In this document: positions 7,759 through 16,766 of the stretch, piece after piece
Layout: every line of letters starts with the position of its first letter
Numbering within the stretch: the stretch's first letter is position 1
Source of the DNA: Anthropogastromicrobium aceti
Lineage (GTDB): Bacteria; Bacillota; Clostridia; Lachnospirales; Lachnospiraceae
Strand: one strand, 5' to 3'
DNA: 64,000 bases
Assembly: GCF_025567095.1 (NCBI RefSeq)
Contig: NZ_JAOQJH010000014.1
Notes under the pieces: generated by a model
Told to the model about the DNA's origin: nothing
Databases searched by the model: none
The model's input: only the letters and a program-made list of their open reading frames with translations
Made by a program: the position numbers and the translations under genes

Positions 7759-9599
7759 TTTAATTCACCTCCTGAAGCAGTATTTGAATCTCTGTTTAAA
7801 ATTTCCATAAATTCTTCTCCTGTAATCGTTTCTTTCTCATATAGATAATTTGATAATTCATCAAGTTTGTCGCGATTATCAAGAAGAAGCTTCTTTGCCT
7901 TTTGATGCTGTTTTTTCACAAGTTCAGTTACCTGACGGTCAATTTCCTTTTGTGTATCAGCAGAGCATGCAAGAGAAGCGTCACCGCCAAGGTACTGATT
8001 TGTTACAGTCTCAAGGGCAACCATATCAAATTCATCACTCATACCATAGCGTGTAATCATGGCACGTGCAAGCTTTGTTGCCTGCTCAATATCATTAGAA
8101 GCGCCAGTAGTAATCTGATTGAAAACTACTTCCTCAGCGGCACGGCCGCCTGTAAAGGTTGCGATTTTATTTTCAATTTCTTCTTTTGTCATCAAATATT
8201 TGTCACCCTGCTCAACCTGCATAGTGTATCCAAGAGCACCAGAGGTACGTGGAATGATCGTGATTTTTTGAACTGGTGCAGAGTGAGACTGCAGTGCAGC
8301 GACAAGTGCGTGACCGATTTCATGGTAAGCAACTACCTTTTTCTCCTGATCAGAGAGAACGGCATTTTTCTTTTGATAACCAGCAATAACAACCTCAACA
8401 CTTTCCTCAAGGTCAGCCTCATGGACAATAGTTCGTCCCTGACGTACAGCGCGAAGAGCAGCTTCATTTACTATATTTGCAAGCTCAGCACCGGAAGCAC
8501 CAGATGCCATTCTTGCAATTGTATGAAAGTCAACATCATCTGCCGGCTTGATTTTCTTTGCATGAACCTTAAGGATTGCTTCACGTCCCTTTAAATCAGG
8601 AAGTTCTACAGGAACACGGCGGTCAAAACGTCCAGGACGTGTCAGAGCCGGATCAAGAGATTCAGGGCGGTTTGTGGCAGCCAGAATTATGACACCATTA
8701 TTTCCTTCAAAACCATCCATTTCTGTCAGCAGCTGATTCAATGTCTGCTCGCGCTCATCATTTCCGCCTACTTGACCATCACGTTTTTTACCAATAGCAT
8801 CAATCTCATCAATAAAGACAATACAAGGCGCTTTTTCCTTTGCCTGTTTAAAAAGATCGCGGACTTTAGAAGCACCCATACCAACGAACATTTCAACAAA
8901 TTCCGAACCGGAAATTGAGAAGAAAGGAACACCAGATTCACCGGCAACAGCCTTTGCAAGCATTGTTTTACCAGTTCCAGGAGGGCCTACAAGCAACAGA
9001 CCTTTAGGCATAGAGGCACCGGCATCAGTATATTTTTTTGGATTATGAAGATAATCAACAATCTCAGCAAGATTTTCCTTTGCCTCATCTTCACCGGCAA
9101 CATCATCAAAATGGATGCCTTCAGTAGACTGAACATAAACTCTGGCGTTGCTCTTTCCCATGCCAAAGGCCATGGAATTTTTTCCACCAGCCTGTTCTAA
9201 AAGCTTTCTTCCAAGGTATTGTCCAAGAACAACGAAGATAACCATCGGAAGAATAAAGGTTAATAGAAAGCTCATGATAGGAGACATTGTCTGTTCGATA
9301 TCCTTTGAGAATGTAGCACCAGACTGATAAAGTCGTTCTGTGAGATTTGGATCATCCATGACACCTGTTTTGTATATGTTGTCATTATTTTTATCGGTAA
9401 AGATGATCTGAGAATCCTCAACCTCAACGCGTCCGATGTTTTTCTTTTCCGTCATACTCATAAATGTTCCGTAGTCAACCTCAGTCACCTGACGCGATAA
9501 TAAAAGCGGGGAGACGAAGAAGTTGAATGCAGCCAGTACAAGCAGGACAATCACGTAATAGTAAATCAACGGTTTCTTTGGTGATTTTACCTCTTTCAT
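7755..9599 (-). CDS. ftsH: ATP-dependent zinc metalloprotease FtsH
   Basis: Membrane-anchored AAA+ protease of 614 residues that degrades misfolded membrane proteins and some regulators. Two N-terminal membrane helices are visible (about 11-33 and 105-128) flanking an extracytoplasmic domain. The AAA module has Walker A GPPGTGKT near residue 203, Walker B CIVFIDEIDAIG and the second region of homology with the arginine finger in TRPGRFDRRV. The zinc site HEIGH lies near residue 425, with a third acidic ligand in NDIEQATKLA. ATG 9599 follows an AAAGGGG-type site. It is the middle gene of a three-gene minus-strand unit. Confidence 0.97.
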   Translation of the reverse strand: MKEVKSPKKPLIYYYVIVLLVLAAFNFFVSPLLLSRQVTEVDYGTFMSMTEKKNIGRVEVEDSQIIFTDKNNDNIYKTGVMDDPNLTERLYQSGATFSKDIEQTMSPIMSFLLTFILPMVIFVVLGQYLGRKLLEQAGGKNSMAFGMGKSNARVYVQSTEGIHFDDVAGEDEAKENLAEIVDYLHNPKKYTDAGASMPKGLLLVGPPGTGKTMLAKAVAGESGVPFFSISGSEFVEMFVGMGASKVRDLFKQAKEKAPCIVFIDEIDAIGKKRDGQVGGNDEREQTLNQLLTEMDGFEGNNGVIILAATNRPESLDPALTRPGRFDRRVPVELPDLKGREAILKVHAKKIKPADDVDFHTIARMASGASGAELANIVNEAALRAVRQGRTIVHEADLEESVEVVIAGYQKKNAVLSDQEKKVVAYHEIGHALVAALQSHSAPVQKITIIPRTSGALGYTMQVEQGDKYLMTKEEIENKIATFTGGRAAEEVVFNQITTGASNDIEQATKLARAMITRYGMSDEFDMVALETVTNQYLGGDASLACSADTQKEIDRQVTELVKKQHQKAKKLLLDNRDKLDELSNYLYEKETITGEEFMEILNRDSNTASGGELK

Positions 9600-9620
9600 G
9601 GTAGTACCCCTTTCTTAGTT

Positions 9621-10034
9621 TTAAACAAGATTATTTTGCTGGAGTTCAATTTTGCTGGCCTCTTTCTGCTCCTGAATTGCCTTTAAGGATAGAAGCAGTG
9701 CGCGGTCAGCAGCGAGAATTGCAAAATCAAGCGCGTATTCCGCAAGCAGCGCAGTGTTTTCAGCATTTTCATTCCACGTAGCTTCGGGGTCGCTCTCGGC
9801 GGCATTGTGCATTCGTTCCTGGACGTCATTGTACATGGAAATCAGTGCCTGAATTTTGGGTACTTTACATTCCTTCAGACGATAGCGTATTGCATCCTGC
9901 TCCAAATTATATTCTTCTGTCAGAGCATTTAATTCACACATCAGTGCGGTGATATCTTCGTGTTCACCATCGTCAATTCGTTCATGGAGATGACGGAGTT
10001 TTTCGTCAAGTTCAATCATTTTTGCAGCAAACAT
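9621..10034 (-). CDS. small helical protein of unknown function upstream of ftsH
   Basis: Predicted 137-residue acidic protein, not recognised. It is rich in Glu, Leu, Ala and Lys and looks almost wholly alpha-helical with coiled-coil potential (for example MIELDEKLRHLHERIDDGE and a long C-terminal Ala/Leu-rich helix). There is no signal peptide or membrane segment from the start I chose. ATG 10034 is nine bases after a perfect AAGGAGG; an in-frame ATG at 10094 exists but is upstream of the promoter -10 box and is unlikely. It lies 21 bp upstream of ftsH in the same orientation, so the two are probably cotranscribed. I assign no function. Confidence 0.7.
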   Translation of the reverse strand: MFAAKMIELDEKLRHLHERIDDGEHEDITALMCELNALTEEYNLEQDAIRYRLKECKVPKIQALISMYNDVQERMHNAAESDPEATWNENAENTALLAEYALDFAILAADRALLLSLKAIQEQKEASKIELQQNNLV

Positions 10035-10065
10035 AGCATCGTGCCTCCTTTTCTTTGCTAGCTTT

Positions 10066-10094
10066 ATTATAGAAAGAAAGGCACACCAAAACAA
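10066..10094 (-). promoter_or_regulatory. promoter of the helical protein-ftsH-DUF308 unit
   Basis: On the minus strand TTGTTT (10094-10089) and TATAAT (10071-10066) are separated by 17 bp. The -10 box is perfect. It lies about 32 bp upstream of the ATG at 10034. Confidence 0.7.
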
Positions 10095-10148
10095 TAGTCA
10101 CAATTTGTATTGTGTATGGACAGAATTTAAAAAGTGTAAAAAGATTTA

Positions 10149-10688
10149 TTAGTGTGTTTTGTGTGTAAAGAATTGAGCCAGATCATGCACGATTTCATCC
10201 ATGTGAGCAGAATCATCTTTAGACCAGGTGCGGACAAGACCTAGAAAAGCCAGACTGTGATAGCGAAGGAGAAGCTTTCTTTGTGATGCTGTCAAGCTGT
10301 CTGAAACAAGAGAGGAAGAAGCAGATTCGTTAGTCAGCTGATCGAAAAAAGAATAAAATTGTTCAAGTAAAAGTGGCTCAAGCTCACTTTGATAGCTGGA
10401 AGGAATGGTGCGCTGAATCAGTGGGCGGGCATTAAGCGCAACGCTTAACAGGTAACGAATTTTATCTTCAAGCGTTGGCTGAGCAAGACAATTTTCCAAA
10501 AGCTCCTTAGAACCCTGCTCCATCATGTAGCAGATAAGATCTGGAATATCCTGAAAATGATAATAAAATGTTTGGCGTGTGATGCCGCACTCCTCAACGA
10601 TATCCTTAACTGTAAGTTTTTTAGTACGCTTTTTTGTTAAAAGTTCGGAAGCAGAACGGCAAATCGCCGCTTTCATATCGATTGGCAT
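10149..10688 (-). CDS. TetR/AcrR family transcriptional regulator
   Basis: Regulator of 179 residues. The DNA-binding domain at about 5-55 reads AICRSASELLTKKRTKKLTVKDIVEECGITRQTFYYHF, a clear TetR helix-turn-helix. The rest is a helical ligand-binding domain of the kind annotated TetR_C in Firmicutes DhaS-like regulators (QTFYYHFQDIPDLICYMM); the ligand is unknown. ATG 10688 is preceded by AAGGAGGG. It is transcribed divergently from the AraC gene at 10809, so the 120-bp gap contains both promoters and possibly its own operator. Confidence 0.87.
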   Translation of the reverse strand: MPIDMKAAICRSASELLTKKRTKKLTVKDIVEECGITRQTFYYHFQDIPDLICYMMEQGSKELLENCLAQPTLEDKIRYLLSVALNARPLIQRTIPSSYQSELEPLLLEQFYSFFDQLTNESASSSLVSDSLTASQRKLLLRYHSLAFLGLVRTWSKDDSAHMDEIVHDLAQFFTHKTH

Positions 10689-10808
10689 AATACCCTCCTT
10701 GGTAAATTTTTGCTGAAAATTATATTATTTTCTTCCTGTTTCTGCTATTATAAGGGAGAAAAGAGGACGTTTGCAAGAAGAAAAATAATTTGGAGGTGTT
10801 CTGAGGGG

Positions 10809-11957
10809 ATGAATGAGTTAGGAATATGTGAGCAAGATATGTACGAGCAGGGAATGAATGAGCAGGAGGTAAACGGGCAGGGAATCAGCGAGCTGGGACG
10901 GCTGGAAAATCTATCAGGAGATATGGAGAAAAATCCATATCGACCCTATTATTTTGAAAATCCAGCAGCATATGATAGCCCGATTCGCAGTTGGGAGGAA
11001 TTTCGAGGGCGTTTTCGCACTGAATTTGCCGCTCATATGCCGAAAGAAGCACCTACTTACATGAATCCATTTTTGGAGGAGAGTGCCTATTTCTTTCCGA
11101 ATCCAAAGGATGAGGTCGCGTTAGTTGTCAATTGCGGATATTGTCCACCATTTTTGCACCGTCTAGCATTTGTTAAAATCGTGTATGTGCTCCGAGGAAG
11201 CTGCTTTTTCTTTATTGGCGGTGAAAGAATTTTAATGAAAAAAGGATCGTTTTGTCTTGTTGGACCAAATGTAGAGCAGGCTGTGTATAGCTGCAATGAT
11301 GAGGATATTGTTGTGAATTTAATTATGCGCTTTTCTTCATTTGCAGAATCCTTTTTGGGATTGATGCGGGAACAAGGGATTATGTCGGAATTTCTCTGGC
11401 GAATGCTGTACAGCAGAACGGACAATGGCTGTCTGATGTACGATGGAAAAGAGGAAAAAATCGTGACCGAAAATGTAAAGAATCTGTGTGAGGAGATTCT
11501 TTTTGAAACGCAAAATCCAAGTAGCTTGATTCGAAAAAGCATGCTGCTGATTTTTTATGGGAATGTTCTGCGTCTTCACGAAAAAGAATTGATTGTACTG
11601 GGAAGAGAGGGACGTGCAGGTGGTTATCAGTTGGCAGATATGCTATTTTATATGGAAAATCATCTTACATGTAGCTTGCCAGAGTTGGCAGGTACATTTA
11701 ACTTAAGTGAAGGGTATTTGAGCCGATATTTTCGAAAAGAGACTGGAAAAACGTTTGCACAGCTTTTGTGTGAATTTCGTATGAGACGTGCAGAGAAAAT
11801 GCTTCTTCACACCGATTTTTCGATTGAGAAGATTGTGGAGACAGTAGGGTATACCGATAAGAGTCGTTTCTATCGAAATTTTAAGGCAATGTATTGTGTG
11901 TCACCTGTGAAATACCGCAAAGGAAGGGGAGAATTATGTCCGTATCCAAGCAATTAG
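10809..11957 (+). CDS. AraC family transcriptional regulator (first of a tandem pair)
   Basis: Regulator of 382 residues. An unusual N-terminal tail (residues 1-40) has imperfect repeats of the type EQxMxEQ/NEQ. The middle is a cupin-like sensor domain (about 110-220, with YCPPFLHRLAFVKIVYVLRG and FCLVGPNVEQAVY). The C-terminal double HTH spans about 285-375: SLPELAGTFNLSEGYLSRYFRK and SIEKIVETVGYTDKSRFYRNFK. I start at ATG 10809, after TTTGGAGG and GAGGGG. Its last 22 bp overlap the next gene, a paralogue. The sugar transporter and GH78 genes just downstream are the likely targets (inference from position). Confidence 0.85.
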   Translation: MNELGICEQDMYEQGMNEQEVNGQGISELGRLENLSGDMEKNPYRPYYFENPAAYDSPIRSWEEFRGRFRTEFAAHMPKEAPTYMNPFLEESAYFFPNPKDEVALVVNCGYCPPFLHRLAFVKIVYVLRGSCFFFIGGERILMKKGSFCLVGPNVEQAVYSCNDEDIVVNLIMRFSSFAESFLGLMREQGIMSEFLWRMLYSRTDNGCLMYDGKEEKIVTENVKNLCEEILFETQNPSSLIRKSMLLIFYGNVLRLHEKELIVLGREGRAGGYQLADMLFYMENHLTCSLPELAGTFNLSEGYLSRYFRKETGKTFAQLLCEFRMRRAEKMLLHTDFSIEKIVETVGYTDKSRFYRNFKAMYCVSPVKYRKGRGELCPYPSN

Positions 11958-12973
11958 AAGAAATATTGAGACAAGAAGAACATGGTCAGAAAGAATACAG
12001 GAATTTATACCAGAAAAATCCAGCGGCGTATGATAGTCCAATTCGAAGCTGGAAGGAATTTCGTGAGCGTTTTTCAACTGAAATAGCAAAGGAAGCACCG
12101 ACGCCAATAAAAGGTTTTTTGTCGGAAAAGGAAATTTTTCCCAATGAGGATGTGCAGGTACACTGTTTTAAAAATGTAAGATTTTGTCCACCTTTTTTGC
12201 ATAAACTGGAATTTATTAAGATTGTTTACATAATGGAAGGAACCGCTGTTTTTTATCTTGGCGATAAGCAGTATGACATGTCGGAGGGAAATTTTTGCAT
12301 TGTGGCACCGGGAGTTGAGCAGGCACTTTTTACAGCAGATTCAAACGGAATTGCCGTGAATATTTTGATGCGAGCATCGACTTTTACCAGAACCTTTTCC
12401 ACACTTTTGTATGAGCAGGGAATTTTAGGCGATTTTTTCTGGAAAATGGCGTACACCAATTATTGCAATCGCGTATTATTTTTTTCAGCAACACCAGATG
12501 ATCGGATGAAACAGACGGTGCTTCGATTGTATGAGCAGGCGCAGTTAGAGACAAAAAAGAGTAATCTAGTACAGGAAAGCTATGTCTGTATTCTGCTCGG
12601 TGAGGGAATACGCAGACATAGACAGAATATGAAGATTCTGGAGGGTTTTGATGGAAGCGTGTGGCAGATACCAGAAATTTTGCAGGATATGAAGCAGCAT
12701 TTACAGGATATTACGTTAAAAGAGCTAGCGTTAAGGTGGAATCGAAGAGAGGATACGCTGCGACACGAATTGAAGATGGAAACTGGATATTCTTTTTCGC
12801 AGCTTCTTAGTGATATTCGCCTTCAGACGGCGGCAGATTTGCTGTGTAGGACAAATAAAAGTGTGGAAGAGATTATGGAGGAAGTCGGCTGTGGCGATTC
12901 TGCTGCATTTTACCGGAATTTTAAGAGACGATATGGTGTGACACCGCAGACATACCGAATCCAGCGAGGATAA
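11936..12973 (+). CDS. AraC family transcriptional regulator (second of a tandem pair)
   Basis: Regulator of 345 residues and a clear paralogue of the gene before it: both share NPAAYDSPIRSWxEFRxRF near the N-terminus and RFCPPFLHKLEFIKIVYIMEG in the cupin-like sensor. The C-terminal AraC domain is present (TLKELALRWNRREDTLRHELK, then SVEEIMEEVGCGDSAAFYRNFK), but its first HTH is more divergent than that of the upstream copy. ATG 11936 lies behind AAGGGGAG and overlaps the preceding gene by 22 bp, implying translational coupling. The pair may act together, for example as a heterodimer, on the transporter promoter at 13041; this is inference. Confidence 0.85.
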   Translation: MSVSKQLEEILRQEEHGQKEYRNLYQKNPAAYDSPIRSWKEFRERFSTEIAKEAPTPIKGFLSEKEIFPNEDVQVHCFKNVRFCPPFLHKLEFIKIVYIMEGTAVFYLGDKQYDMSEGNFCIVAPGVEQALFTADSNGIAVNILMRASTFTRTFSTLLYEQGILGDFFWKMAYTNYCNRVLFFSATPDDRMKQTVLRLYEQAQLETKKSNLVQESYVCILLGEGIRRHRQNMKILEGFDGSVWQIPEILQDMKQHLQDITLKELALRWNRREDTLRHELKMETGYSFSQLLSDIRLQTAADLLCRTNKSVEEIMEEVGCGDSAAFYRNFKRRYGVTPQTYRIQRG

Positions 12974-13040
12974 GGAAACGGTTATAGAAAAATTAGAAAA
13001 AATTCAGAAAAAAGGTCATAAAAAGCAAATTTTAAGCATG

Positions 13041-13069
13041 TTGAAAAATACTAGTAAAAAAGATATGAT
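13041..13069 (+). promoter_or_regulatory. promoter of the sugar-binding protein gene
   Basis: TTGAAA (13041-13046) and TATGAT (13064-13069) with exactly 17 bp between them, 82 bp upstream of the binding-protein ATG. The surrounding 180 bp are very A-rich and hold no other gene. This is the natural place for the two AraC regulators to act. Confidence 0.6.
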
Positions 13070-13151
13070 GAGTACAACAAAAAGCAACAAAACTAAGAAC
13101 GAAAATCAGCGGTTTGTTGTATAAAAGCACATTTTTATTAGGAGGAAAAAC

Positions 13152-14765
13152 ATGAAAAAAAGAACGTTAGCAGCACTTCTCGGCACATTGACAGCACTTT
13201 CAAGTGTAGCACCAACGATGGCACAGGCAGCAGAAAACACAGAGGAATACACTGTGACATTCTGTAGAACACAGGACTCCACAATGGAGAGTGATATTTT
13301 TTCTATTTTAAAGGATGAGTCCTATGAGGATAACCGTTGGACTAGACTGATTGCTGATCGTCTTGGAATCAATGTGAAGTATCTGTGGATTGCACCGAAT
13401 GAAGAGCAGCAGACACAGAAGTTTAATGCAGCCGTTGCAGCAGGAACGATACCAGATATCGTTTGTGTCGATAAATTGACACTGAAAAATCTGGTAGAAG
13501 CAGATCTGGTTGTCGATATGGGATCATATTTTGAGGAGTATGCGAGTGATCTGCTCAAGTCCATGATCGAATCTGCAGGAGAGCAGTGTGTGCAGGCATG
13601 TACTTTTGATGGAGTACAGTACGGAATCCCATATGTTGATTGTGATATTGAGACCGCACAGATGCTTTGGCTTCGTCAGGACTGGATGGATGAGTTGGGG
13701 CTGGAAGCACCAAAGACAATTGATGATTTAAAGGGAATCATGGATGCCTTTATGGAAAAGGTAGGAGATGGTGCAGTTGGCATGGCTCTTTGCAACGATT
13801 TGTATGGAAACTTGATGGATATTAAGGGCTTTGCAAATGCATATGGTGCATACCCGCGTTACTGGGTACAGCAGGATGACGGAACACTCGTATACGGCAG
13901 CACGACACCAGAGATGAAGCAGACACTGGAAGCATTGGCTGATCTGTATCAGAATGGTTATCTGGATGAAGAGTTCCATGTAAATGATGGAACAAAGGCA
14001 GCAGAGGATCTGGTAAACGATAAGTGTGGTGTATTGTATGGATGGCATGCAACTGCTTTGTGGCCACTGCAGGATAATTTGAACCAGAATCCAGATGCAG
14101 ACTGGAGACCATATCAGATCGTAACCAGCGAGGAAAGTGCAGAGGTGACACCGGGTATCAACATGATGACAAGCAGCTGGTATGCAGTAAGCTCTGAGTG
14201 TGAGCATCCAGAGGCATTAGTTGAATTGCTAAATCTCTATTGTGAGAAGGTATTCGATCCAGAATTAAATGAGTATAGCTACTATGCAAACCCAGGTGAT
14301 GGATTAGAGGGTGTATGGAGACTTTCACCGGTATCATTAAACAGCCCGGATAAGAATCAGCAGACCGCTAAGGCAATCGCAGAGCCGTTAAAGACTGGCG
14401 ATCCGGGAGATCTTTACGGAGAGCAGCTTAGCATGTATGAGTATAGCAAGGCAGCGCAGGATGGTGATACAACACTTTGGGGATGGAATCGTGTATTCGG
14501 TGAAGGTGGTTCTCAGATGCTTCTGATCGATTATGAGAACGATGAAAACGTGAAATTAGTAAGAGATCAGTTCTACGGAGTTGCAACCGAGACCATGAGT
14601 ATGAGAAAAACAACGTTGGACACCGTGCTCGACGAAGCGTTCATTAAGATCATCACTGGACAGACAACAGCCGATGAGTTTGATACCGTTGTGGAATCCT
14701 GGTATTCTGCAGGTGGTCAGGATATGACAGACGAAGTGAACGAGTGGTATCAGGCACAGCAGTAA
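13152..14765 (+). CDS. extracellular sugar-binding protein of an ABC transporter (LplA type)
   Basis: Secreted solute-binding protein of 537 residues. The signal peptide is obvious: MKKRTLAALLGTLTALSS followed by VAPTMAQAA with an AxA cleavage site near residue 26-28. No lipobox Cys is present, which is unusual for a Gram-positive binding protein. The mature part resembles family 1 extracellular solute-binding proteins of the LplA/YtcQ group that bind oligosaccharides. A strong AGGAGGA precedes the ATG. It is separated from the two permease genes by a terminator, which would give more binding protein than permease. The GH78 gene downstream suggests a rhamnose-containing substrate (inference). 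Confidence 0.9.
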   Translation: MKKRTLAALLGTLTALSSVAPTMAQAAENTEEYTVTFCRTQDSTMESDIFSILKDESYEDNRWTRLIADRLGINVKYLWIAPNEEQQTQKFNAAVAAGTIPDIVCVDKLTLKNLVEADLVVDMGSYFEEYASDLLKSMIESAGEQCVQACTFDGVQYGIPYVDCDIETAQMLWLRQDWMDELGLEAPKTIDDLKGIMDAFMEKVGDGAVGMALCNDLYGNLMDIKGFANAYGAYPRYWVQQDDGTLVYGSTTPEMKQTLEALADLYQNGYLDEEFHVNDGTKAAEDLVNDKCGVLYGWHATALWPLQDNLNQNPDADWRPYQIVTSEESAEVTPGINMMTSSWYAVSSECEHPEALVELLNLYCEKVFDPELNEYSYYANPGDGLEGVWRLSPVSLNSPDKNQQTAKAIAEPLKTGDPGDLYGEQLSMYEYSKAAQDGDTTLWGWNRVFGEGGSQMLLIDYENDENVKLVRDQFYGVATETMSMRKTTLDTVLDEAFIKIITGQTTADEFDTVVESWYSAGGQDMTDEVNEWYQAQQ

Positions 14766-14777
14766 CTGATTAGAGAT

Positions 14778-14827
14778 AAAAAAAGCTGTCATGCAGCGTC
14801 TGGTGCGGAACTGCACGGCAGCTTTTT
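14778..14827 (+). terminator. intra-operon terminator between binding protein and permeases
   Basis: AAAAAGCTG pairs with CAGCTTTTT, with an inner stem TGCAG/CTGCA and a T-run. It is a rho-independent hairpin that probably works as partial terminator, since the permease genes follow with no clear new promoter. Confidence 0.75.
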
Positions 14828-14881
14828 CATTGTTTTATTAAAGTACAGTTGGAATACAGCGATGGAAATGAGGGATTTGAA

Positions 14882-15823
14882 ATGCCAAATATAAATACAG
14901 TAAAAAAGGTAAAAACGAAATATACGAAAGCAAAGTTTAAAAAAGAGTTGCCATTGCATCTGATGATTCTTCCGGGACTGATTCTTGTTCTTATTTTTTC
15001 CTATGTTCCGATGGGCGGATTGATTATTGCATTTCAGAAGTTTATCCCGAGTAAGGGAATGTTTGGAAACCAGAAGTGGATCGGATTTGACAATTTTTCT
15101 TATGTATTTTCCCTTCCGGGTTTTACGCGGGCGATGATGAATACGATTATTATAGCAGCATGGAAGATTGTGCTGGGATTAGTTGTTCCAATCGTGTTTG
15201 CGCTTCTTTTAAATGAAGTAAAGGGACGCCGTTTTAAGAAAGTCGTGCAGACAATTGTATATCTTCCTTACTTCATGTCTTGGGTTATTCTCGGTGGAAT
15301 TTTCCGTGATATGCTTTCTCCGGGAGAAGGAATCATTAATCAGATCATAACCGCATTTGGCGGAAAATCCATTTTCTTTTTAGGCGACAATCAATATTTT
15401 AGAGGTACGATGATTGTGACCGATATCTGGAAAAATTTTGGATACGGAGCAATTGTGTATCTGGCTGCTATTTTGGGCATTGACACGCAACTGTATGAGG
15501 CTGCACAGATTGACGGCGCAAATCGCTGGCAGCAGACATGGCATGTTACACTTCCAGGTATGAAGATGATCATCGTGCTGATGATGGTACTTAGTCTTGG
15601 AAATGTATTAAATGCAGGTTTTGATCAGATTTTCAATATGTACAGCACTTCTGTATACCAGACAGGAGATATCATTGATACGTTTGTATACCGTCTTGGT
15701 CTTTTGGATGCGCAATATGGACCAGCAACAGCTGTGGGTTTGTTTAAATCCGTTATCTCCACACTTTTTATTTCAATATCGTATTTCCTGGCGTATAAGC
15801 TGGCCGATTATCGTATCTTTTAG
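14882..15823 (+). CDS. sugar ABC transporter permease, LplB type
   Basis: Membrane permease of 313 residues with six predicted helices. The first helix is LHLMILPGLILVLIFSYVPM, and the EAA loop that contacts the ATPase is seen as EAAQIDGANRWQQTWHVTLP. This LplB/YteP type pairs with the LplC type that follows. I choose ATG 14882 behind GAGGG; the TTG 33 bp upstream has no good ribosome site. No ATPase gene is in the locus, which is usual for this class, as a shared MsmK-like ATPase encoded elsewhere energises several such importers. Confidence 0.93.
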   Translation: MPNINTVKKVKTKYTKAKFKKELPLHLMILPGLILVLIFSYVPMGGLIIAFQKFIPSKGMFGNQKWIGFDNFSYVFSLPGFTRAMMNTIIIAAWKIVLGLVVPIVFALLLNEVKGRRFKKVVQTIVYLPYFMSWVILGGIFRDMLSPGEGIINQIITAFGGKSIFFLGDNQYFRGTMIVTDIWKNFGYGAIVYLAAILGIDTQLYEAAQIDGANRWQQTWHVTLPGMKMIIVLMMVLSLGNVLNAGFDQIFNMYSTSVYQTGDIIDTFVYRLGLLDAQYGPATAVGLFKSVISTLFISISYFLAYKLADYRIF

Positions 15824-15834
15824 GAGGAACTGTT

Positions 15835-16713
15835 ATGAAGAAATCAAAAGGGCGTATTGTTTTTGAGGTAATTAATGTAATTGTGCTGTCATTGCTGTCA
15901 TTTGCCTGCCTGTTTCCGTTGTTAAATATTCTGGCAATGTCATTTTCGAGCAGTACAGCAGTTGCAGCTGGAAAAGTTTCTATTTTTCCTGTTGAATTTA
16001 ATCTGTATGCGTATGATTATGTAGTAGGGAAGGCTGATTTCTGGAAATCACTGCTTCGCTCGGTGGAGCGTGTCGCAATCGGACTTCCATTAAATATGAT
16101 TTTAACAATTATGCTTGCGTACCCACTGTCAAAGGAATCGACTTCATTTCGCATGAGAACTGTGTATGTATGGATTTTCTTCTTTACAATGCTGTTTTCA
16201 GGTGGCCTGATTCCGGGCTATTTGCTAATTCAGAATCTGAAAATGATGGATACGATCTGGGCGTTGGTGCTTCCAGCAGCAGTTCCTGTTTACAACGTAA
16301 TTTTGATGTTAAATTTCTTTAGAGGAATTCCACACGAATTAGAGGAGGCAGCCGAGATCGACGGAGCAGGACAGTGGCGTATCTGTTTCCAGATCTTTGT
16401 ACCATGTGCAAAGCCGTCAATCGCGACTCTGATGCTGTTTTCCTTTATTAGTCACTGGAACAGCTGGTTTGATGGATTAATTTACTCTAATTTCCCATCA
16501 AGCTATCCATTAGCATCGTTTTTGCAGACCGTTGTTGTACAGCGTGATATGACATTGCTTAGTTTAGAGGACTGGCAGTCCATGTCGATGATTTCAGATC
16601 GTACCGTGAGGTGTGCACAGATCTTTGTTGGAATTATACCGATCATTTTGATTTATCCATTTGCACAGAAATATTTTGTAAAGGGTATGACTGTAGGTTC
16701 TGTAAAGGGATAA
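15835..16713 (+). CDS. sugar ABC transporter permease, LplC type
   Basis: Second permease, 292 residues, six predicted helices. The N-terminal helix is VINVIVLSLLSFACLFPLLNI, and the coupling motif is EEAAEIDGAGQWRICFQIFVP. The end, KYFVKGMTVGSVKG, is the family's hallmark terminus. It follows the first permease by 11 bp behind AGGAGG. Together with the binding protein at 13152 it forms an oligosaccharide importer; substrate inferred only from the neighbouring glycosidase. Confidence 0.93.
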   Translation: MKKSKGRIVFEVINVIVLSLLSFACLFPLLNILAMSFSSSTAVAAGKVSIFPVEFNLYAYDYVVGKADFWKSLLRSVERVAIGLPLNMILTIMLAYPLSKESTSFRMRTVYVWIFFFTMLFSGGLIPGYLLIQNLKMMDTIWALVLPAAVPVYNVILMLNFFRGIPHELEEAAEIDGAGQWRICFQIFVPCAKPSIATLMLFSFISHWNSWFDGLIYSNFPSSYPLASFLQTVVVQRDMTLLSLEDWQSMSMISDRTVRCAQIFVGIIPIILIYPFAQKYFVKGMTVGSVKG

Positions 16714-16766
16714 AAAGATGAAATGACAAAATGACAAAGATGAACGATGACGGAGGCTTAATTGGA

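Noticed and set aside
7902..8594. A 230-codon open frame on the plus strand
   Set aside because: It runs antisense through ftsH, which has all its motifs; composition (many Cys and Phe) is typical of a shadow frame and there is no ribosome site.
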